From: Massilia agilis
GTDB lineage: Bacteria > Pseudomonadota > Gammaproteobacteria > Burkholderiales > Burkholderiaceae_D
Reading direction: 5' to 3'
DNA: 64,000 nt
Assembly (NCBI RefSeq): GCF_024756255.1
Contig: NZ_JANUHB010000001.1
Location: 620,001-684,000 of the forward strand
The first letter of the stretch is position 1. Each line of letters starts with the position of its first letter. Positions 29,120 to 39,349 of this stretch are shown one piece after another. The position numbers and the translations under genes are program-made. A model generated the notes under the pieces. That model did no database searches, was not told where the DNA came from, and saw only the letters and a program-made list of their open reading frames with translations.

Positions 29120-30349
29120 TCAGGTCGCTCCTTCGAGCATGGCACGGATGGGCAGCACGATGGTTGCCACCACGCCGCCTTCTTCGCGCATGCGCAGCGC
29201 CAGCGATGCCTCGCCTTCATACAGGTGCTTCAGCCGTTGGCGGATATTGACCAGGCCGATGCCGTTGCCCGTCGAACCGTCGCCGAAGCCGGGGCCATTG
29301 TCGGCAACCGAGAGCTCGAGCACATCCGCAAGATCCGTCGTCCTGCGCGCGGCGGCGATCTCGATCAGCCCGGGACCTTTCTTCAGCTCGATGCCGTGCT
29401 TGACAGCGTTTTCGACCAGTGAGATGAGCATCAACGGAGGCATCGCAACGCCGCGCAGCTCGGCCGGACAGTCGATGCGGGTACTGAGCCGCGGCAGCCG
29501 CGCCTCGATGATGCCGAGATAGGCGCGTGCCGCATCAATCTGCGAACCGAGCGATACGAACTGGTGGGCGCGATCCGAACGCAACTGCGGGATCGTCGAG
29601 CGCAGGTAGTCGACCAGGTGGTCGATGATGACGACGCCCCGGGCCGGATCGGATAGCATGGCGGCGCGCACTCCCGCCAAGGTGTTGAACAGGAAGTGCG
29701 GCTCAACCTGGCTCGCCAGCACGGCGAGCTGCATCTCGACCTCATTGCGTTCGTGCCTGTATCGCGCCATTTCGCCCAGCAGGTGCGCCTCGCGCAGCAT
29801 GCGCCGCTGCTTGAAGTAGGCCAGCAGGTCGGTGCCGCCGCCCAGCCACACCAGAATCAAGAACCAGCTGAAGAGGTTGATCAGCCCGGCCACACTCTCT
29901 CGTCCGGCATCCTGTAGCCTGGGGAGGGTGGTTGCATTCGGCGGCGGAGAAGCGCGCGTGTACGGCGTCAGTGGCAGCACGAGCAATACGCCGGACAGCA
30001 GCGCGCATACGATGCCCGCAGCCTCGCGCTGGGCCGTCCATCCCCGCCGGCACACGAGCACCGCGAGCGCGCGGCCGACCGACAATCCCAGCGCCACCAC
30101 CACCCACACGGCCGCCAGCATGACGTAGAGCCTGAGCTGCTGCAAGCGCGCCGACGACGTAGCACCAACGAGCGCCAGCACCAGTGTCAGCAGCACCATC
30201 GGCACCAGGAAGGAGCGCATGCGGTAGACGAACCAGGTCCGGCTGAACACCGGATACTGGCGTGCGATGCCCGACCATCCGCCGAGCTTCGTCGCCATGC
30301 CGGCCGGCAGTGGCTGGTCGTCTCGGTGCGATCGTGTGATTGTTTCCAT
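29120..30349 (-). CDS. LytS-type sensor histidine kinase
   Basis: 409 residues. Five or so hydrophobic helices (~45-190) form a membrane sensor without a periplasmic domain. A short coiled coil leads to the His_kinase domain with the phospho-acceptor in QVEPHFLFNTL (~residue 229) and an HATPase domain with SLVENAVKHGIE and ADNGPGFG. It signals to the LytTR regulator next to it. The ligand is unknown. It starts at the ATG 30347-30349 and shares no overlap with the hydrolase upstream (22-bp gap). Confidence 0.93.
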   Translation of the reverse strand: METITRSHRDDQPLPAGMATKLGGWSGIARQYPVFSRTWFVYRMRSFLVPMVLLTLVLALVGATSSARLQQLRLYVMLAAVWVVVALGLSVGRALAVLVCRRGWTAQREAAGIVCALLSGVLLVLPLTPYTRASPPPNATTLPRLQDAGRESVAGLINLFSWFLILVWLGGGTDLLAYFKQRRMLREAHLLGEMARYRHERNEVEMQLAVLASQVEPHFLFNTLAGVRAAMLSDPARGVVIIDHLVDYLRSTIPQLRSDRAHQFVSLGSQIDAARAYLGIIEARLPRLSTRIDCPAELRGVAMPPLMLISLVENAVKHGIELKKGPGLIEIAAARRTTDLADVLELSVADNGPGFGDGSTGNGIGLVNIRQRLKHLYEGEASLALRMREEGGVVATIVLPIRAMLEGAT

Positions 30350-30371
30350 TGCCGTATTTTAGCCGGTCCGC

Positions 30372-31748
30372 TCAGCGTATCGTCGCGGCGATCCAGCTGC
30401 CGATCGTGTCGAGCGCGACCGGCGCCATCGTTTCCTCGATCTCGACGTACTCCGCCGGCGCACCGGTCTTCGCCATCTGGAACGGATGATTCAGGCCCGG
30501 CATCTCCTTCACGACGGCGCGTGGGTTGTCGCGCAGCGCGGTGCGAATCGCGGCCAGGTCGATCGACGCCGGAACCTGCAGATCGAGGGTCCCGTTCAGG
30601 ACCAGGACGGGTTGGTGCACCGCCATCAGTGCGGGCGCCGGGTCATAATCGAGCATCGCGCGAAACCACGGCGTGCCGAAGCGCCGCACGAACAGCTCGC
30701 CGCGCCCGGGTGCCTGCTCGCCCCGGCGCTCGGCTGCCTCCACGATGGCACGGGCTTTCGCGTTCGCCGCTTCCAAGCTTGGTTCGGCAAGCATCGCCGC
30801 GAAGACCTCCTCATGCAGCTTGCGGTCTCTGGCGATTTCTCGTTCCGGCTGACCCTGCGCCCTGGCCAGCAACTCGAGTTGCTCGACCAGCAGGCGGTCG
30901 CCGCGGATGCCGGGCCCGGCCAGCATGACGACGAAGCCGAGCGCCGGATCGCGCGAGGCCAATAGCGGCGCGATCATGCCGCCCTCCGAATGGCCAATAA
31001 TGCCGAGGTGCCGGGTGTCGACCTCGTGCCGGCCACGCAGATATCGAACCGCCGCTTCGGCATCGGCGGCCAGATCCGCCATGGTCGCATCCCGCAGCTT
31101 ACCGGTGGACTTGCCGACGCCGCGCTTGTCGTAGCGCAGTACCGCGATACCTTGGCGGTTGAGGTAATCGGCCAGGACCAGGAAGAGCTTGTGACCGAAG
31201 ACGTCCGCGTCACGGTTGATCGAGCCGGAACCGTGGACCAGTACGACCGCCGGGAAAGGCCCGTGGCCGTGCGGAACGGAGAACGTGCCCGCCAGCTTGA
31301 CGCCGGCAGTCTCGTTGTCGAAGCTGACCTCCTGGCTACTATATGGCGGCGGGCTCGTAGCGATCGCTTCTTCCTGGGGCCGCTTCCGCTTCAACGCGTC
31401 GGCGCTGGTTCGCTTCAGTTCTAGCGGCGCGGTGCGCCCCTGCGTCCAGGTGCCGGTCCAGACTTGCGCCTGCTCGTTCCACGTGGCCTGGTAGCTGGCC
31501 TTGAATCGCGGCAGCGCGAACGCGATCCGGTCGGGCGTGACGACCACATCCTCGACCTTGCTCTTGAGGTTTTGCGCCGGCACCGAGATTGACGCTTCCC
31601 AAGGTCCGCTCGCGGGTTTGTCGAACTGTACGATGACCTGCAACACGCCACCGATGTTGCCACTCCAGTAGCCCTGTGCGTCTTCCGCGTGAGCGTAGTC
31701 GGCCGACATTGCGATGGTCACGGCAATGCCGCTGATTATTGCTTTCAT
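30372..31748 (-). CDS. Exported alpha/beta hydrolase
   Basis: 458 residues with a signal peptide (cut near residue 22, after SADYAHA). A ~120-residue beta-rich N-terminal domain (similar in style to those found before S9/S33-like hydrolases) precedes the hydrolase fold. Oxyanion region VLVHGSGS, nucleophile GHSEGG, acid in NGTLDLQVP and His in GLNHPFQ complete a triad. Probably a periplasmic esterase or peptidase; the substrate is unknown. The frame stays open far upstream because it runs antisense through the kyn genes; the ATG at 31746-31748 with a signal peptide is clearly the true start. It may be cotranscribed with the kinase-regulator pair. Confidence 0.88.
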   Translation of the reverse strand: MKAIISGIAVTIAMSADYAHAEDAQGYWSGNIGGVLQVIVQFDKPASGPWEASISVPAQNLKSKVEDVVVTPDRIAFALPRFKASYQATWNEQAQVWTGTWTQGRTAPLELKRTSADALKRKRPQEEAIATSPPPYSSQEVSFDNETAGVKLAGTFSVPHGHGPFPAVVLVHGSGSINRDADVFGHKLFLVLADYLNRQGIAVLRYDKRGVGKSTGKLRDATMADLAADAEAAVRYLRGRHEVDTRHLGIIGHSEGGMIAPLLASRDPALGFVVMLAGPGIRGDRLLVEQLELLARAQGQPEREIARDRKLHEEVFAAMLAEPSLEAANAKARAIVEAAERRGEQAPGRGELFVRRFGTPWFRAMLDYDPAPALMAVHQPVLVLNGTLDLQVPASIDLAAIRTALRDNPRAVVKEMPGLNHPFQMAKTGAPAEYVEIEETMAPVALDTIGSWIAATIR

Positions 31749-32129
31749 GGATTCGAATGTAGTGGTTGGGACGGGCACGACTCTAGCCGGGCTGCGATGG
31801 TCGCGCTCGACAATGGGATGAAAGCGGTTTACCGCGTCACGTAACCCCACCCGCGTGTCACGAATACCCGGGTGGGGTTGAAATAAGGTCTGTACCAAGT
31901 CGAGCTGCCTTGCAAGCCGGTCGATATGTGCAAGGCAGCGGCTACCATGTGCGAACCATTGACCGCACCGCGGCCCGGCTTCCTGCTGACATGGCAGTTT
32001 ACTCCCGAACTCGGCGGTGCACCTGGCCCGCCTTGCCCGGACGCTTGCCTTTGCCGCGCGGTTTCTTGCTACACTTGCATCCCTCAAGCCGGATTGTTGA
32101 GGCTTCAAGCATTCAAAAAAGGGTCCTGC
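31749..32129. promoter_or_regulatory. Divergent control region between the hydrolase and the kyn operon
   Basis: 381 bp without a credible gene. It contains the strong inverted repeat listed next. Promoters for both divergent units should be here, but no clear -35/-10 pair stands out. Confidence 0.45.
31843..31879. promoter_or_regulatory. Perfect 11-bp inverted repeat, operator candidate
   Basis: AACCCCACCCG (31843-31853) and CGGGTGGGGTT (31869-31879) are perfect inverted arms, 15 bp apart. Neither side has a T-run and no gene ends here, so it is not a terminator. Position between divergent genes fits a regulator site. Confidence 0.5.
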
Positions 32130-32777
32130 ATGCACACACCTCCCCTCTGGGATATCAGCCCGACGATCTCGGCCGATCTCCCGGTCTGGCCCGGCGATAC
32201 CCGGTTCGCGGCCAGCGCCACCTGGGAAATCGGCAACGGCTGCCCGGTGCACGTCAGCCGCATGACGATGACCACGCACCTGGGTGCGCACACCGACGCG
32301 CCCTCGCACTACGATCCGGCCGGGCTGGCGATCGATGCGGTGGGCCTGGCGCCCTACATTGGCCCGTGCCGCGTCATCCACTGCATCGGCGTGGCGCGCG
32401 TGGAGCCCGCGCACGTGGCGCCCTGGCTTGAGGCCATTCCGCCGCGCGTGCTGCTGCGCACCTACGACAAGGCGCCGCAACGCCAGTGGGACGATCGCTT
32501 TGCGGCCATCGCGCCGGCCACCATCGAGCTGCTCGCCGCGCACGGCGTGGCGCTGATCGGTACGGACGCGCCCTCGCTCGACCCGCAGGACTCCAAGACG
32601 CTGGACGCCCACCACGCGGTGCGCACGCACGGCCTGGCGATCCTGGAAGGCGTGGTGCTCGACGAGATCGCGCAAGGCGACTATGAGCTCATCGCCCTGC
32701 CCCTGAAACTGGCCCGCATGGACGCGAGCCCGGTGCGCGCGATCCTGCGCCCACTTGCATCGAAAGACCCGGCATGA
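32130..32777 (+). CDS. kynB: Kynurenine formamidase
   Basis: 215 residues, normal for KynB. It hydrolyses N-formylkynurenine to kynurenine, step two of tryptophan breakdown. Cyclase-family metal motif [13 protein letters not shown] and the N-terminal [17 protein letters not shown] pattern are present. The ATG at 32130 is chosen on family start; an in-frame start 68 codons upstream lies in non-conserved sequence. Its stop overlaps the kynU start (ATGA). Confidence 0.96.
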   Translation: MHTPPLWDISPTISADLPVWPGDTRFAASATWEIGNGCPVHVSRMTMTTHLGAHTDAPSHYDPAGLAIDAVGLAPYIGPCRVIHCIGVARVEPAHVAPWLEAIPPRVLLRTYDKAPQRQWDDRFAAIAPATIELLAAHGVALIGTDAPSLDPQDSKTLDAHHAVRTHGLAILEGVVLDEIAQGDYELIALPLKLARMDASPVRAILRPLASKDPA

Positions 32778-34024
32778 CCACGACCACCCGCGAAGACTGC
32801 CTGGCGCTTGACCGCGCCGACCCGCTCGCGCCGCTACGCGACGCCTTCGACCTGCCGCAAGGCGTGATCTACCTGGACGGCAATTCGCTCGGCGCCCGCC
32901 CGCGCGCCGCACTCGAGCGCGCCGCGGCCGTGGTCGCGCGCGAATGGGGCCAGGACCTGATCCGCAGCTGGAACACCGCCGGCTGGTTCGACCTGCCGGG
33001 CCGCCTGGGCGACCGGCTCGCCCCGCTGATCGGCGCACGACAAGGTGAAGTCGTCGTCACCGACAGCACCTCGCTGAACCTGTTCAAGGTGCTGGCCAGT
33101 GCGCTCGCGATGCAGGAGCGGGCCGACCCGCGGCGCCGCGTGATCGTCACCGAGCGCTCCAACTTCCCGACCGATATCTACATGGCCGAAGGCTTGACCG
33201 CGTGGCTCGACCGCGGCTACCGCCTGCTGCTGGTGGACTCGCCAGACGAGCTCCCGGCCGCGATCGGCGCCGACTGCGCGGTGCTCATGCTCACGCACGT
33301 GAACTACCGCACCGGCTACATGCATGACATGGCGGCGCTCACGCGCCTGGCGCACGAGCGTGGCGCGCTGGCAGTCTGGGACCTGGCCCACTCGGCCGGT
33401 GCCGTGCCGGTGGACCTGCACGCCGCCAACGCCGACTTTGCGGTGGGCTGCACCTACAAATACCTCAACGGCGGCCCTGGCGCCCCTGCGTTCGCCTGGG
33501 TGCCGCAGCGCCACCAGGCCGCGTTCTCGCACCCGCTGTCGGGCTGGTGGAGCCATGCGTCGCCATTTGCGATGGCGCCTGGCTTTGCGCCTGGCGAGGG
33601 CATCAAGCGCGCGCTGTGCGGCACGCAGCCGGTGGTCTCGCTGGCCCTGGTCGAATGCGGACTCGAGATCTTCGAGCGCACCAGCATCGAGGCACTGCGC
33701 GCCAAATCGCTCGCGCTCACCGACCTGTTCATCGACCTGGTCGAAGCACGCTGCGCGGGCCACCCTTTGGAGCTGGTCACCCCGCGCGCGCCCGACCGGC
33801 GCGGCAGCCAGGTCAGCTTCACGCACCCGCACGGCTACGCGGTGATGCAGTCCTTGATTGCGCGTGGCGTGATCGGCGACTACCGCGAGCCGCGCATCAT
33901 GCGCTTCGGCTTCACCCCGCTGTACACCCGCTTTGCCGACGTGTGGGACGCGGTCGCGATACTGAAGGACATCCTCGACCGCCAAGCCTACGACATCACT
34001 GCCGCGCGCGGCGCCGTCACCTGA
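32774..34024 (+). CDS. kynU: Kynureninase
   Basis: 416 residues, PLP enzyme that splits kynurenine into anthranilate and alanine. The PLP lysine lies in [21 protein letters not shown] near the start and the [14 protein letters not shown] block are typical. Translationally coupled to kynB by a four-base overlap; kynA follows after 10 bases. Confidence 0.97.
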   Translation: MTTTTREDCLALDRADPLAPLRDAFDLPQGVIYLDGNSLGARPRAALERAAAVVAREWGQDLIRSWNTAGWFDLPGRLGDRLAPLIGARQGEVVVTDSTSLNLFKVLASALAMQERADPRRRVIVTERSNFPTDIYMAEGLTAWLDRGYRLLLVDSPDELPAAIGADCAVLMLTHVNYRTGYMHDMAALTRLAHERGALAVWDLAHSAGAVPVDLHAANADFAVGCTYKYLNGGPGAPAFAWVPQRHQAAFSHPLSGWWSHASPFAMAPGFAPGEGIKRALCGTQPVVSLALVECGLEIFERTSIEALRAKSLALTDLFIDLVEARCAGHPLELVTPRAPDRRGSQVSFTHPHGYAVMQSLIARGVIGDYREPRIMRFGFTPLYTRFADVWDAVAILKDILDRQAYDITAARGAVT

Positions 34025-34034
34025 AAGGAATGCC

Positions 34035-34880
34035 ATGACCAGTAGCGACAAGCAGCAGCCGGCCCAGTGGCACGGCGCCCGGATGGACTTCAGCTCGGCC
34101 ATGAGCTACGGCGACTACCTGGGCCTGGACCAGATCCTGAGCGCCCAGCACCCGCTCTCGCCCAACCACAACGAGATGCTGTTCATCATCCAGCACCAGA
34201 CCAGCGAGCTGTGGATGAAGCTGATGCTGCACGAAATGCAGGCCGTGCGCACGCAGATCCGCGCGGGAGATCTGCAGCCGGCGTTCAAGATGCTGGCGCG
34301 GGTGGCGCGCATCATGGACCAGCTGGTGCACGCATGGGACGTGCTGGCCACCATGACGCCACCGGAATACACGGCGATCCGGCCTTACCTGGGCGCGTCC
34401 TCGGGCTTCCAGTCCTACCAGTACCGGGAGCTTGAATTCATACTGGGGAACAAGAACCGCCACATGCTGGCGGTGCACGAGAAGAACCCCGAGGTGCATG
34501 CGGCGCTCGAGCGCGAGCTGCTTGCGCCGTCGGTGTACGACGAAGCGGTGATGCTGCTGGCGCGCAGCGGCTTTGCGATCGCGCGCGAGCGGCTCGAGGG
34601 CGACTGGACCCAGGCGACCCAGGCCGACGAATCGGTCAAGGCCGCGTGGCTGGAAGTGTACCGCGAGCCCGAAAAGCACTGGGCCCTGTACGAGCTGGCG
34701 GAAAAGCTGGTGGACATGGAAACGTCGTTCCGCTTCTGGCGCTTCCGCCACGTCACCACGGTGGAGCGCATCATCGGCTTCAAGACCGGCACCGGCGGCA
34801 CGGCCGGGGTGAGCTACCTGCGCAAGATGCTCGACGTGGTACTGTTCCCGGAGCTGTTTGCGCTGCGCACCGAGTTATAA
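34035..34880 (+). CDS. kynA: Tryptophan 2,3-dioxygenase
   Basis: 281 residues. Heme enzyme that opens the indole ring of tryptophan to N-formylkynurenine, the first step of the pathway. Motifs: [31 protein letters not shown], and [21 protein letters not shown] with the heme-ligand His. AAAGGAAT precedes the ATG. As last gene of kynBUA it lets the operon convert tryptophan to anthranilate. A kynR-type Lrp regulator is not found nearby. Confidence 0.97.
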   Translation: MTSSDKQQPAQWHGARMDFSSAMSYGDYLGLDQILSAQHPLSPNHNEMLFIIQHQTSELWMKLMLHEMQAVRTQIRAGDLQPAFKMLARVARIMDQLVHAWDVLATMTPPEYTAIRPYLGASSGFQSYQYRELEFILGNKNRHMLAVHEKNPEVHAALERELLAPSVYDEAVMLLARSGFAIARERLEGDWTQATQADESVKAAWLEVYREPEKHWALYELAEKLVDMETSFRFWRFRHVTTVERIIGFKTGTGGTAGVSYLRKMLDVVLFPELFALRTEL

Positions 34881-34886
34881 AGGCAA

Positions 34887-34997
34887 GTGGGCAGCTCGTT
34901 CGGCTGCCCAGCTTCGTCCCACGCGTTCGAGGCAAGGCCGAACAGCGCGGCGCAGCAGCGTGCGACTGAACGCGTGGGCGGAATCCGCCCACCCTAC
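34887..34997. repeat. REPIN-like element, copy 2 (left unit decayed)
   Basis: Right unit GAACGCGTGGGCGGAATCCGCCCACCCTAC is well kept (34968-34997). The left unit (GTGGGCAGC...GCTGCCCA, then ACGCGTTC) has lost its GTAGG foot. The TAG in the right unit serves as the stop codon of the HAF-repeat gene at 34994. Confidence 0.8.
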
Positions 34998-36118
34998 GCG
35001 CAGCGGCGCATGGCGCGGCCACGCCGGCGCAGCGCCCCGGCCCCCAGCAGCGCCACTCCCGTCCACAGCATCGCCTGCTGCCCCGGCTCCGACACGGGCG
35101 AGAGCGGGTCGAGCCGCGCCGCAAAGCATTCCCGGTTCTTGCAGACCGTGGCGGCGATCTGTCCCAGATCGTTGATTCCGTAGGCGCCGAAGACACTCCA
35201 GCCGGATGCCGGGTCGATCAGCGAAGTCAGGTCGAGCATGGCCCCGCCCTCGTACAAAAAGCCACCGCTCACGCCCCAACCGCTGGCCGCACCGACGATC
35301 TGGCGCAGGTTGTTGATGTCGTATGCCTCCGCATACCCTCCTCCGAGCACGCCAAGCGGCGTCAGGATGCCGTTCGAATACAGGAAGGCGTTGTCGAAAT
35401 GCAGCTCTGCCGTGGCGGCCACGCCAACGACATCGCCCAGGTCATTGATGCCATAGGCACGGCTGTACTGGCCGCCGAAGGTGCCAACATCGACCAGCGG
35501 GCCACTCCCCTGGCGAACCCAGCCGTGATACGCGGTTTCGGGCGGGGTGAAGTCGCCCGTGCCTGAGGCGCCTGCGATCATGCCGTGGTTGTTGATCGCA
35601 AACGCAGCGGCCGGCGGGTCATACGATGCCGGCAAGGTGCCCAGGTCCTGCATCGTCCCGCCCGAGAACAGGAATGGATGCTGTGAACCGCCTGCCGTGT
35701 CTGCGCCACCGACAACCTGCCCCGCATTGTTGATCGCCCACGCGAAACCGCCCTGCCCGCCCAGCGTTCCCAGGTCGTTCATCGAGCCGCCGCTGTAGAG
35801 GAAGGGGCGCCCGATACCGCTGCCATTGTCGGCCGAGCCCACGATTTGCCCCGCATCGTTGATGCCCCACGCAGCGCTGCTGGCCCCACCCAGCGTGCCC
35901 AGGTCGAAGAAACTGGCACCCGAGTACAGGAAAGCATGGGTGGTGCCGCCCGAGATGCTGAAATTGCCCACCACCTGCCCGGCGCTGTTGATGCCGCGCG
36001 CCGAGCCCTCGGTGGTGCCGATCACGGTGACGCCGTAGCGCGGGTCGGCAAGCGCGAGCAGCGGCAAGCTGCACACGACGAGCGCCGAGAGTTTCTTGAG
36101 GGCGGCAACAAGCTGCAT
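34994..36118 (-). CDS. HAF-repeat exported protein with variant PEP-CTERM signal
   Basis: 374 residues. Signal peptide (~1-24), then about six to seven repeats of the type FxDLGTLGGxxSxAxGINDxGQIVGxA (HAF repeat family, predicted beta-propeller-like, function unknown). The C-terminus has a sorting-signal layout: VSEPGQQAMLWTGVALLGAGALRRRGR (Ser-Glu-Pro in place of Pro-Glu-Pro, a hydrophobic stretch, then Arg cluster). In this lineage PEP-CTERM proteins are processed by exosortase EpsH-type systems and exported. The ATG at 36116-36118 has CAGGAGA upstream. Its last codons and stop come from the REP element. Confidence 0.88.
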   Translation of the reverse strand: MQLVAALKKLSALVVCSLPLLALADPRYGVTVIGTTEGSARGINSAGQVVGNFSISGGTTHAFLYSGASFFDLGTLGGASSAAWGINDAGQIVGSADNGSGIGRPFLYSGGSMNDLGTLGGQGGFAWAINNAGQVVGGADTAGGSQHPFLFSGGTMQDLGTLPASYDPPAAAFAINNHGMIAGASGTGDFTPPETAYHGWVRQGSGPLVDVGTFGGQYSRAYGINDLGDVVGVAATAELHFDNAFLYSNGILTPLGVLGGGYAEAYDINNLRQIVGAASGWGVSGGFLYEGGAMLDLTSLIDPASGWSVFGAYGINDLGQIAATVCKNRECFAARLDPLSPVSEPGQQAMLWTGVALLGAGALRRRGRAMRRCA

Positions 36119-36290
36119 GTCTGTCTCCTGCGGGTGAAGTGGATGCGAACCAGCCGCTTGAAGCATAGGGAAGCCGCTCGGCGGGAGTCTGCGCGGCGTC
36201 AGGCGTGCGCCACGCTTCGATCTGGAACAAGCTGAACTTGCCGGTAGTTAGCTTGCGCGTGAGGCAGAGGTAGCTGCGTGGCGGCAAGCT

Positions 36291-36322
36291 CGGCATGGGT
36301 CCCGGCCTGCGCCGGGACGACG
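36291..36322. repeat. Dispersed palindrome family 2, right half only
   Basis: CGGCATGGGTCCCGGC, then CTGCGCCGGGACGACG, matching the right arm of the full copy at 13522-13622. Confidence 0.7.
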
Positions 36323-36376
36323 TATTTGGGCCAACACGCAAACAGCGCCTGCTTCCACACGTTTCGGGGGACACAA

Positions 36377-36411
36377 ACAAAAAAACGGCCAGGCATCGCT
36401 GCCCGGCCGTT
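36377..36411 (-). terminator. Intrinsic terminator of htpG
   Basis: Read on the minus strand: stem ACGGCCGGGCA / TGCCTGGCCGT (11 bp with one G-U), loop GCGA, followed by TTTTTTTG. It sits 20 bases after the htpG stop. Confidence 0.92.
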
Positions 36412-36430
36412 TCACTTACTGCGAGATGAC

Positions 36431-38353
36431 TTACTTCGCCGGCGTCGCCAGCAGGATCTCGTTCAGGCGCTTCACGAACGCCGCCGGGTCGCTCAGGCTG
36501 CCGCCCTCGGCCAGCATCGCCTGGTCGAATAGGATGTGCGACCAGTCGGCAAAGCGCGGGCTTGCCGCGTCCTCGTACTTCAGGCGCGTGACCAGCGGGT
36601 GGTTCGGGTTGATCTCGAGGATGGGCTTGGATTCCGGCGCTTCTTGGCCGGCCGCCTTGAGCATGCGTACCAGGTTGCCCGACAACTCGTTCTCGTCCGC
36701 CACCAGGCAGGCCGGCGAATCGGTCAGGCGGAAGGTCACGCGCACGTCCTTGGCTTTTTCGCCCAGCACGCCCTTCATCTTCTCGACCAGCTCCTTGTAC
36801 TGGGTTTCGGTCTCTTCGTGTTCCTTCTTCTCGGCCTCGTCCTCGAGCTTGCCCAGGTCCAGGCCGCCCTTGGCCACCGACACCAGCTCCTTGCCCTCGA
36901 ACTCGTTCAGGAACGACAGCATCCACTCGTCCACGCGGTCGGTCATGAGCAGCACTTCCACGCCCTTCTTGCGGAAGATTTCGAGGTGCGGGCTGTTCTT
37001 GGCCGCGTTGAAGCTCTCGGCGGTCACGTAGTAAATCTTGTCCTGGCCTTCCTTCATGCGGCCCACGTAATCGGCAAACGACACGTCCTGCACGTCGCTG
37101 TCGTTATGGGTCGAGGCAAAGCGCAGCAGCTTGGCGATGCGGTCCTTGTTGGTGAAGTCCTCGCCGATGCCCTCCTTGAGCACCTGGCCGAACTCGGTCC
37201 AGAAGGTCTTGTATTTGTCCTTCTGTTCCTGCTCGTCCGCATTGGCCATCTCTTCCAGCATGCCCAGCACGCGCTTGGTCGAACCCTCGCGGATCACGCG
37301 CACGTCGCGCGACTCCTGCAGGATCTCGCGCGAGACGTTCAGCGGCAGGTCGGCCGAGTCGATCACGCCCTTGATGAAGCGCAGGTAGGTCGGCATCAGC
37401 TGCTCGGCGTCGTCCATGATGAACACACGCTTGACGTACAGCTTGATGCCACCGCGCTTGTTGCGGTCCCACAGGTCGAACGGTGCGTGGCTCGGCACGT
37501 ATAGCAGCTGCGTGTACTCGCTGCGGCCTTCCATGCGGTTGTGGGTGTAGGCCAGCGGCGGCTGGAAGTCGTGCGAAACGTGCTTGTAGAACTCCTCGTA
37601 CTGCTCCTTGGTGATGTCGGACTTGGAACGTGCCCACAGCGCGCTGGCCTGGTTGACGGTCTCGAACTCGTCCTGGAGCACGCTCTCCTGCTTGTCCTTG
37701 TCCCACTCTTCCTTTTGCATCTCGATCGGGATCGAGATGTGGTCGGAGTACTTGCGGATGATGGACTTGAGCTTCCAGGCGGACAGCAGCTCGTCCTCAC
37801 CCTCGCGCAGGTGCAGGATCACGTCGGTGCCGCGGTTCGGCTTGTCGATCTGCTCCACGCTGTAGTCGCCCTCGCCGCTCGACTCCCAGCGCACGCCCTG
37901 CGACGCGTCCACGCCCGCCCTGCGGGTGTTGACGGTGATACGGTCGGCCACGATGAAGCCCGAATAGAAGCCCACGCCGAACTGGCCGATCAGGGCCGCG
38001 TCGGCCTGCTGGTCGCCCGAGAGCTTGCTGAAGAATTCCTTGGTGCCCGATTTGGCGATGGTGCCCAGGTGCGCGATCGCTTCCTCGCGGCTCATGCCGA
38101 TGCCGTTGTCGGAAATGGTGATGGTACGGGCCGCCTTGTCGAACGTGACCTTGATCTTCAGTTCGTGGTCGTTGCCGTACAGGGCGTCGTTGTTGATCGC
38201 CTCGAAGCGCAGCTTGTCGGCCGCGTCGGAGGCGTTCGAAATCAGTTCGCGCAGGAAGATCTCCTTGTTCGAATACAAGGAATGGATCATCAGGTGCAGC
38301 AGTTGTTTAACTTCCGCTTGGAAGCCAAGAGTTTCTTTTTCGGCAACAGCCAT
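36431..38353 (-). CDS. htpG: Molecular chaperone HtpG (Hsp90)
   Basis: 640 residues. GHKL ATPase N-domain ([44 protein letters not shown]), middle domain and C-terminal dimerisation domain, all normal. It refolds or stabilises client proteins under stress. The gene has a near-perfect heat-shock promoter 40 bases upstream and a strong terminator, so it is a monocistronic heat-shock gene. Confidence 0.98.
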   Translation of the reverse strand: MAVAEKETLGFQAEVKQLLHLMIHSLYSNKEIFLRELISNASDAADKLRFEAINNDALYGNDHELKIKVTFDKAARTITISDNGIGMSREEAIAHLGTIAKSGTKEFFSKLSGDQQADAALIGQFGVGFYSGFIVADRITVNTRRAGVDASQGVRWESSGEGDYSVEQIDKPNRGTDVILHLREGEDELLSAWKLKSIIRKYSDHISIPIEMQKEEWDKDKQESVLQDEFETVNQASALWARSKSDITKEQYEEFYKHVSHDFQPPLAYTHNRMEGRSEYTQLLYVPSHAPFDLWDRNKRGGIKLYVKRVFIMDDAEQLMPTYLRFIKGVIDSADLPLNVSREILQESRDVRVIREGSTKRVLGMLEEMANADEQEQKDKYKTFWTEFGQVLKEGIGEDFTNKDRIAKLLRFASTHNDSDVQDVSFADYVGRMKEGQDKIYYVTAESFNAAKNSPHLEIFRKKGVEVLLMTDRVDEWMLSFLNEFEGKELVSVAKGGLDLGKLEDEAEKKEHEETETQYKELVEKMKGVLGEKAKDVRVTFRLTDSPACLVADENELSGNLVRMLKAAGQEAPESKPILEINPNHPLVTRLKYEDAASPRFADWSHILFDQAMLAEGGSLSDPAAFVKRLNEILLATPAK

Positions 38354-38393
38354 GTTTTCCTCGTGGTAATGTCGGGTTAAACGGACCGTTGCG

Positions 38394-38421
38394 ATATGGG
38401 GATGGCAACAGCGGTTTCAAG
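38394..38421 (-). promoter_or_regulatory. Sigma-32 heat-shock promoter of htpG
   Basis: On the minus strand: CTTGAAA (38415-38421), 13-bp spacer, CCCCATAT (38394-38401). This matches the RpoH consensus CTTGAAA-N13-CCCCATnT almost fully. Confidence 0.88.
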
Positions 38422-38482
38422 GGGTGTTTGCACGCGAGAAAGGCGAATGCCCTAAAATTGCTGTATTTACCATGGAGACGAG

Positions 38483-38878
38483 ATGAGCAAAGACCCAAAA
38501 GACGTCGTGCGCCGCTATGTGGACGCCTTCAACCGTGGCGACCTGGCCGCACTGGGTGCCCTGTTCACCGAGGACGCGCAGATCCAGGGCGTGATGGGCA
38601 AAGGGGTGTTCGAGAAAGTGTCGCCCATCTGGCGCCAGCTGATCGAGGGCTACGGCATGCAGCTGCGCATCGAGGAAATGATCGCCGAGGGCAACACCGT
38701 GGTGGCGCGTTTCACCGAGACCGGCACCTTCAAGGCGCCCGCCTTCGGCCACGAGCCGACCGGCAAGTCCTACGAACTGGTGGCGATGGAGTGGTTCGAG
38801 GTGAGTGGCGAGAAGATCACCCGCCGCTGGGGCGCGCGCGACTCGGCCGCGCAGGCACGCCAGCTCGGCATTGCCTGA
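38483..38878 (+). CDS. SnoaL-like/NTF2-fold protein
   Basis: 131 residues with the SnoaL polyketide-cyclase-like pattern (VVRRYVDAFNRGDLAALGALFTEDAQIQ near the start, later HEPTGKSYELVAMEWFEV). These small cone-shaped proteins act as cyclases, isomerases or binding modules; the substrate is unknown. First of four same-strand genes with a second SnoaL-like protein, a hydrolase and a regulator. Confidence 0.8.
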   Translation: MSKDPKDVVRRYVDAFNRGDLAALGALFTEDAQIQGVMGKGVFEKVSPIWRQLIEGYGMQLRIEEMIAEGNTVVARFTETGTFKAPAFGHEPTGKSYELVAMEWFEVSGEKITRRWGARDSAAQARQLGIA

Positions 38879-38979
38879 GCGCTCGCCGCCAAATCCTATT
38901 ACCTGGGACGTAATCGCCGCACCGCGCGGATCTCCGGAGAATGGCTTGCATCGACAACCCACTCTCAAAGGAGATCACG

Positions 38980-39339
38980 ATGGACAGCGCCAACCGCATC
39001 GCCGAACAATACCTGCAAGCCTGGAACGAGCGCGACCCGGTCGCGCGCCGCGCGCAGGTGGCCCGGGTTTTCACGCTCGAGGCCACCTACACCGACCCGA
39101 TGGCGGCCAGCAGCGGCCACTTGGGCATCGACACGCTGATCGGCGCGGTGCAGGACAAGTTCCCGGGCTTTCGCTTCCAGCTGGCCGGCCAGCCGGAAGG
39201 CCATCACGACGCGGTGCGCTTTTCGTGGACGCTGCATGCGCCCGACGGCGCGGCGGTGGCACGCGGGACCGACGTCGGCCTGCTGGACGGTGACGGACGC
39301 CTTGCCAGCGTCACCGGCTTCCTGGACAACGTGGCGTAA
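38980..39339 (+). CDS. SnoaL-like/NTF2-fold protein (second copy type)
   Basis: 119 residues. NTF2-like fold inferred from IAEQYLQAWNERDPVARRAQVARVFTLEATYTDPM and the later GxxxFRFQLAG/VRFSWTLHAPDG strands. The ATG at 38980 is chosen for its AAAGGAG site; an upstream in-frame ATG lacks one. Only distantly similar to the preceding gene product. The hydrolase gene starts 10 bases downstream. Confidence 0.78.
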   Translation: MDSANRIAEQYLQAWNERDPVARRAQVARVFTLEATYTDPMAASSGHLGIDTLIGAVQDKFPGFRFQLAGQPEGHHDAVRFSWTLHAPDGAAVARGTDVGLLDGDGRLASVTGFLDNVA

Positions 39340-39349
39340 GGAGGCAGCC

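Larger units (their letters stand above)
36119..36430. other. Gap between the HAF-repeat gene and htpG
   Basis: 312 bp: the start side of the HAF-repeat gene, half a copy of palindrome family 2 (36291-36322) and the htpG terminator. No gene is seen. Confidence 0.6.

Noticed and set aside
31843..31879. Intrinsic terminator
   Set aside because: No T-run on either strand and no gene ends at this point; kept as an operator candidate.
31749..33038. Long N-terminal extension of the alpha/beta hydrolase
   Set aside because: The frame stays open by running antisense through kynB and kynU. A signal peptide begins at 31748, which marks the real start.
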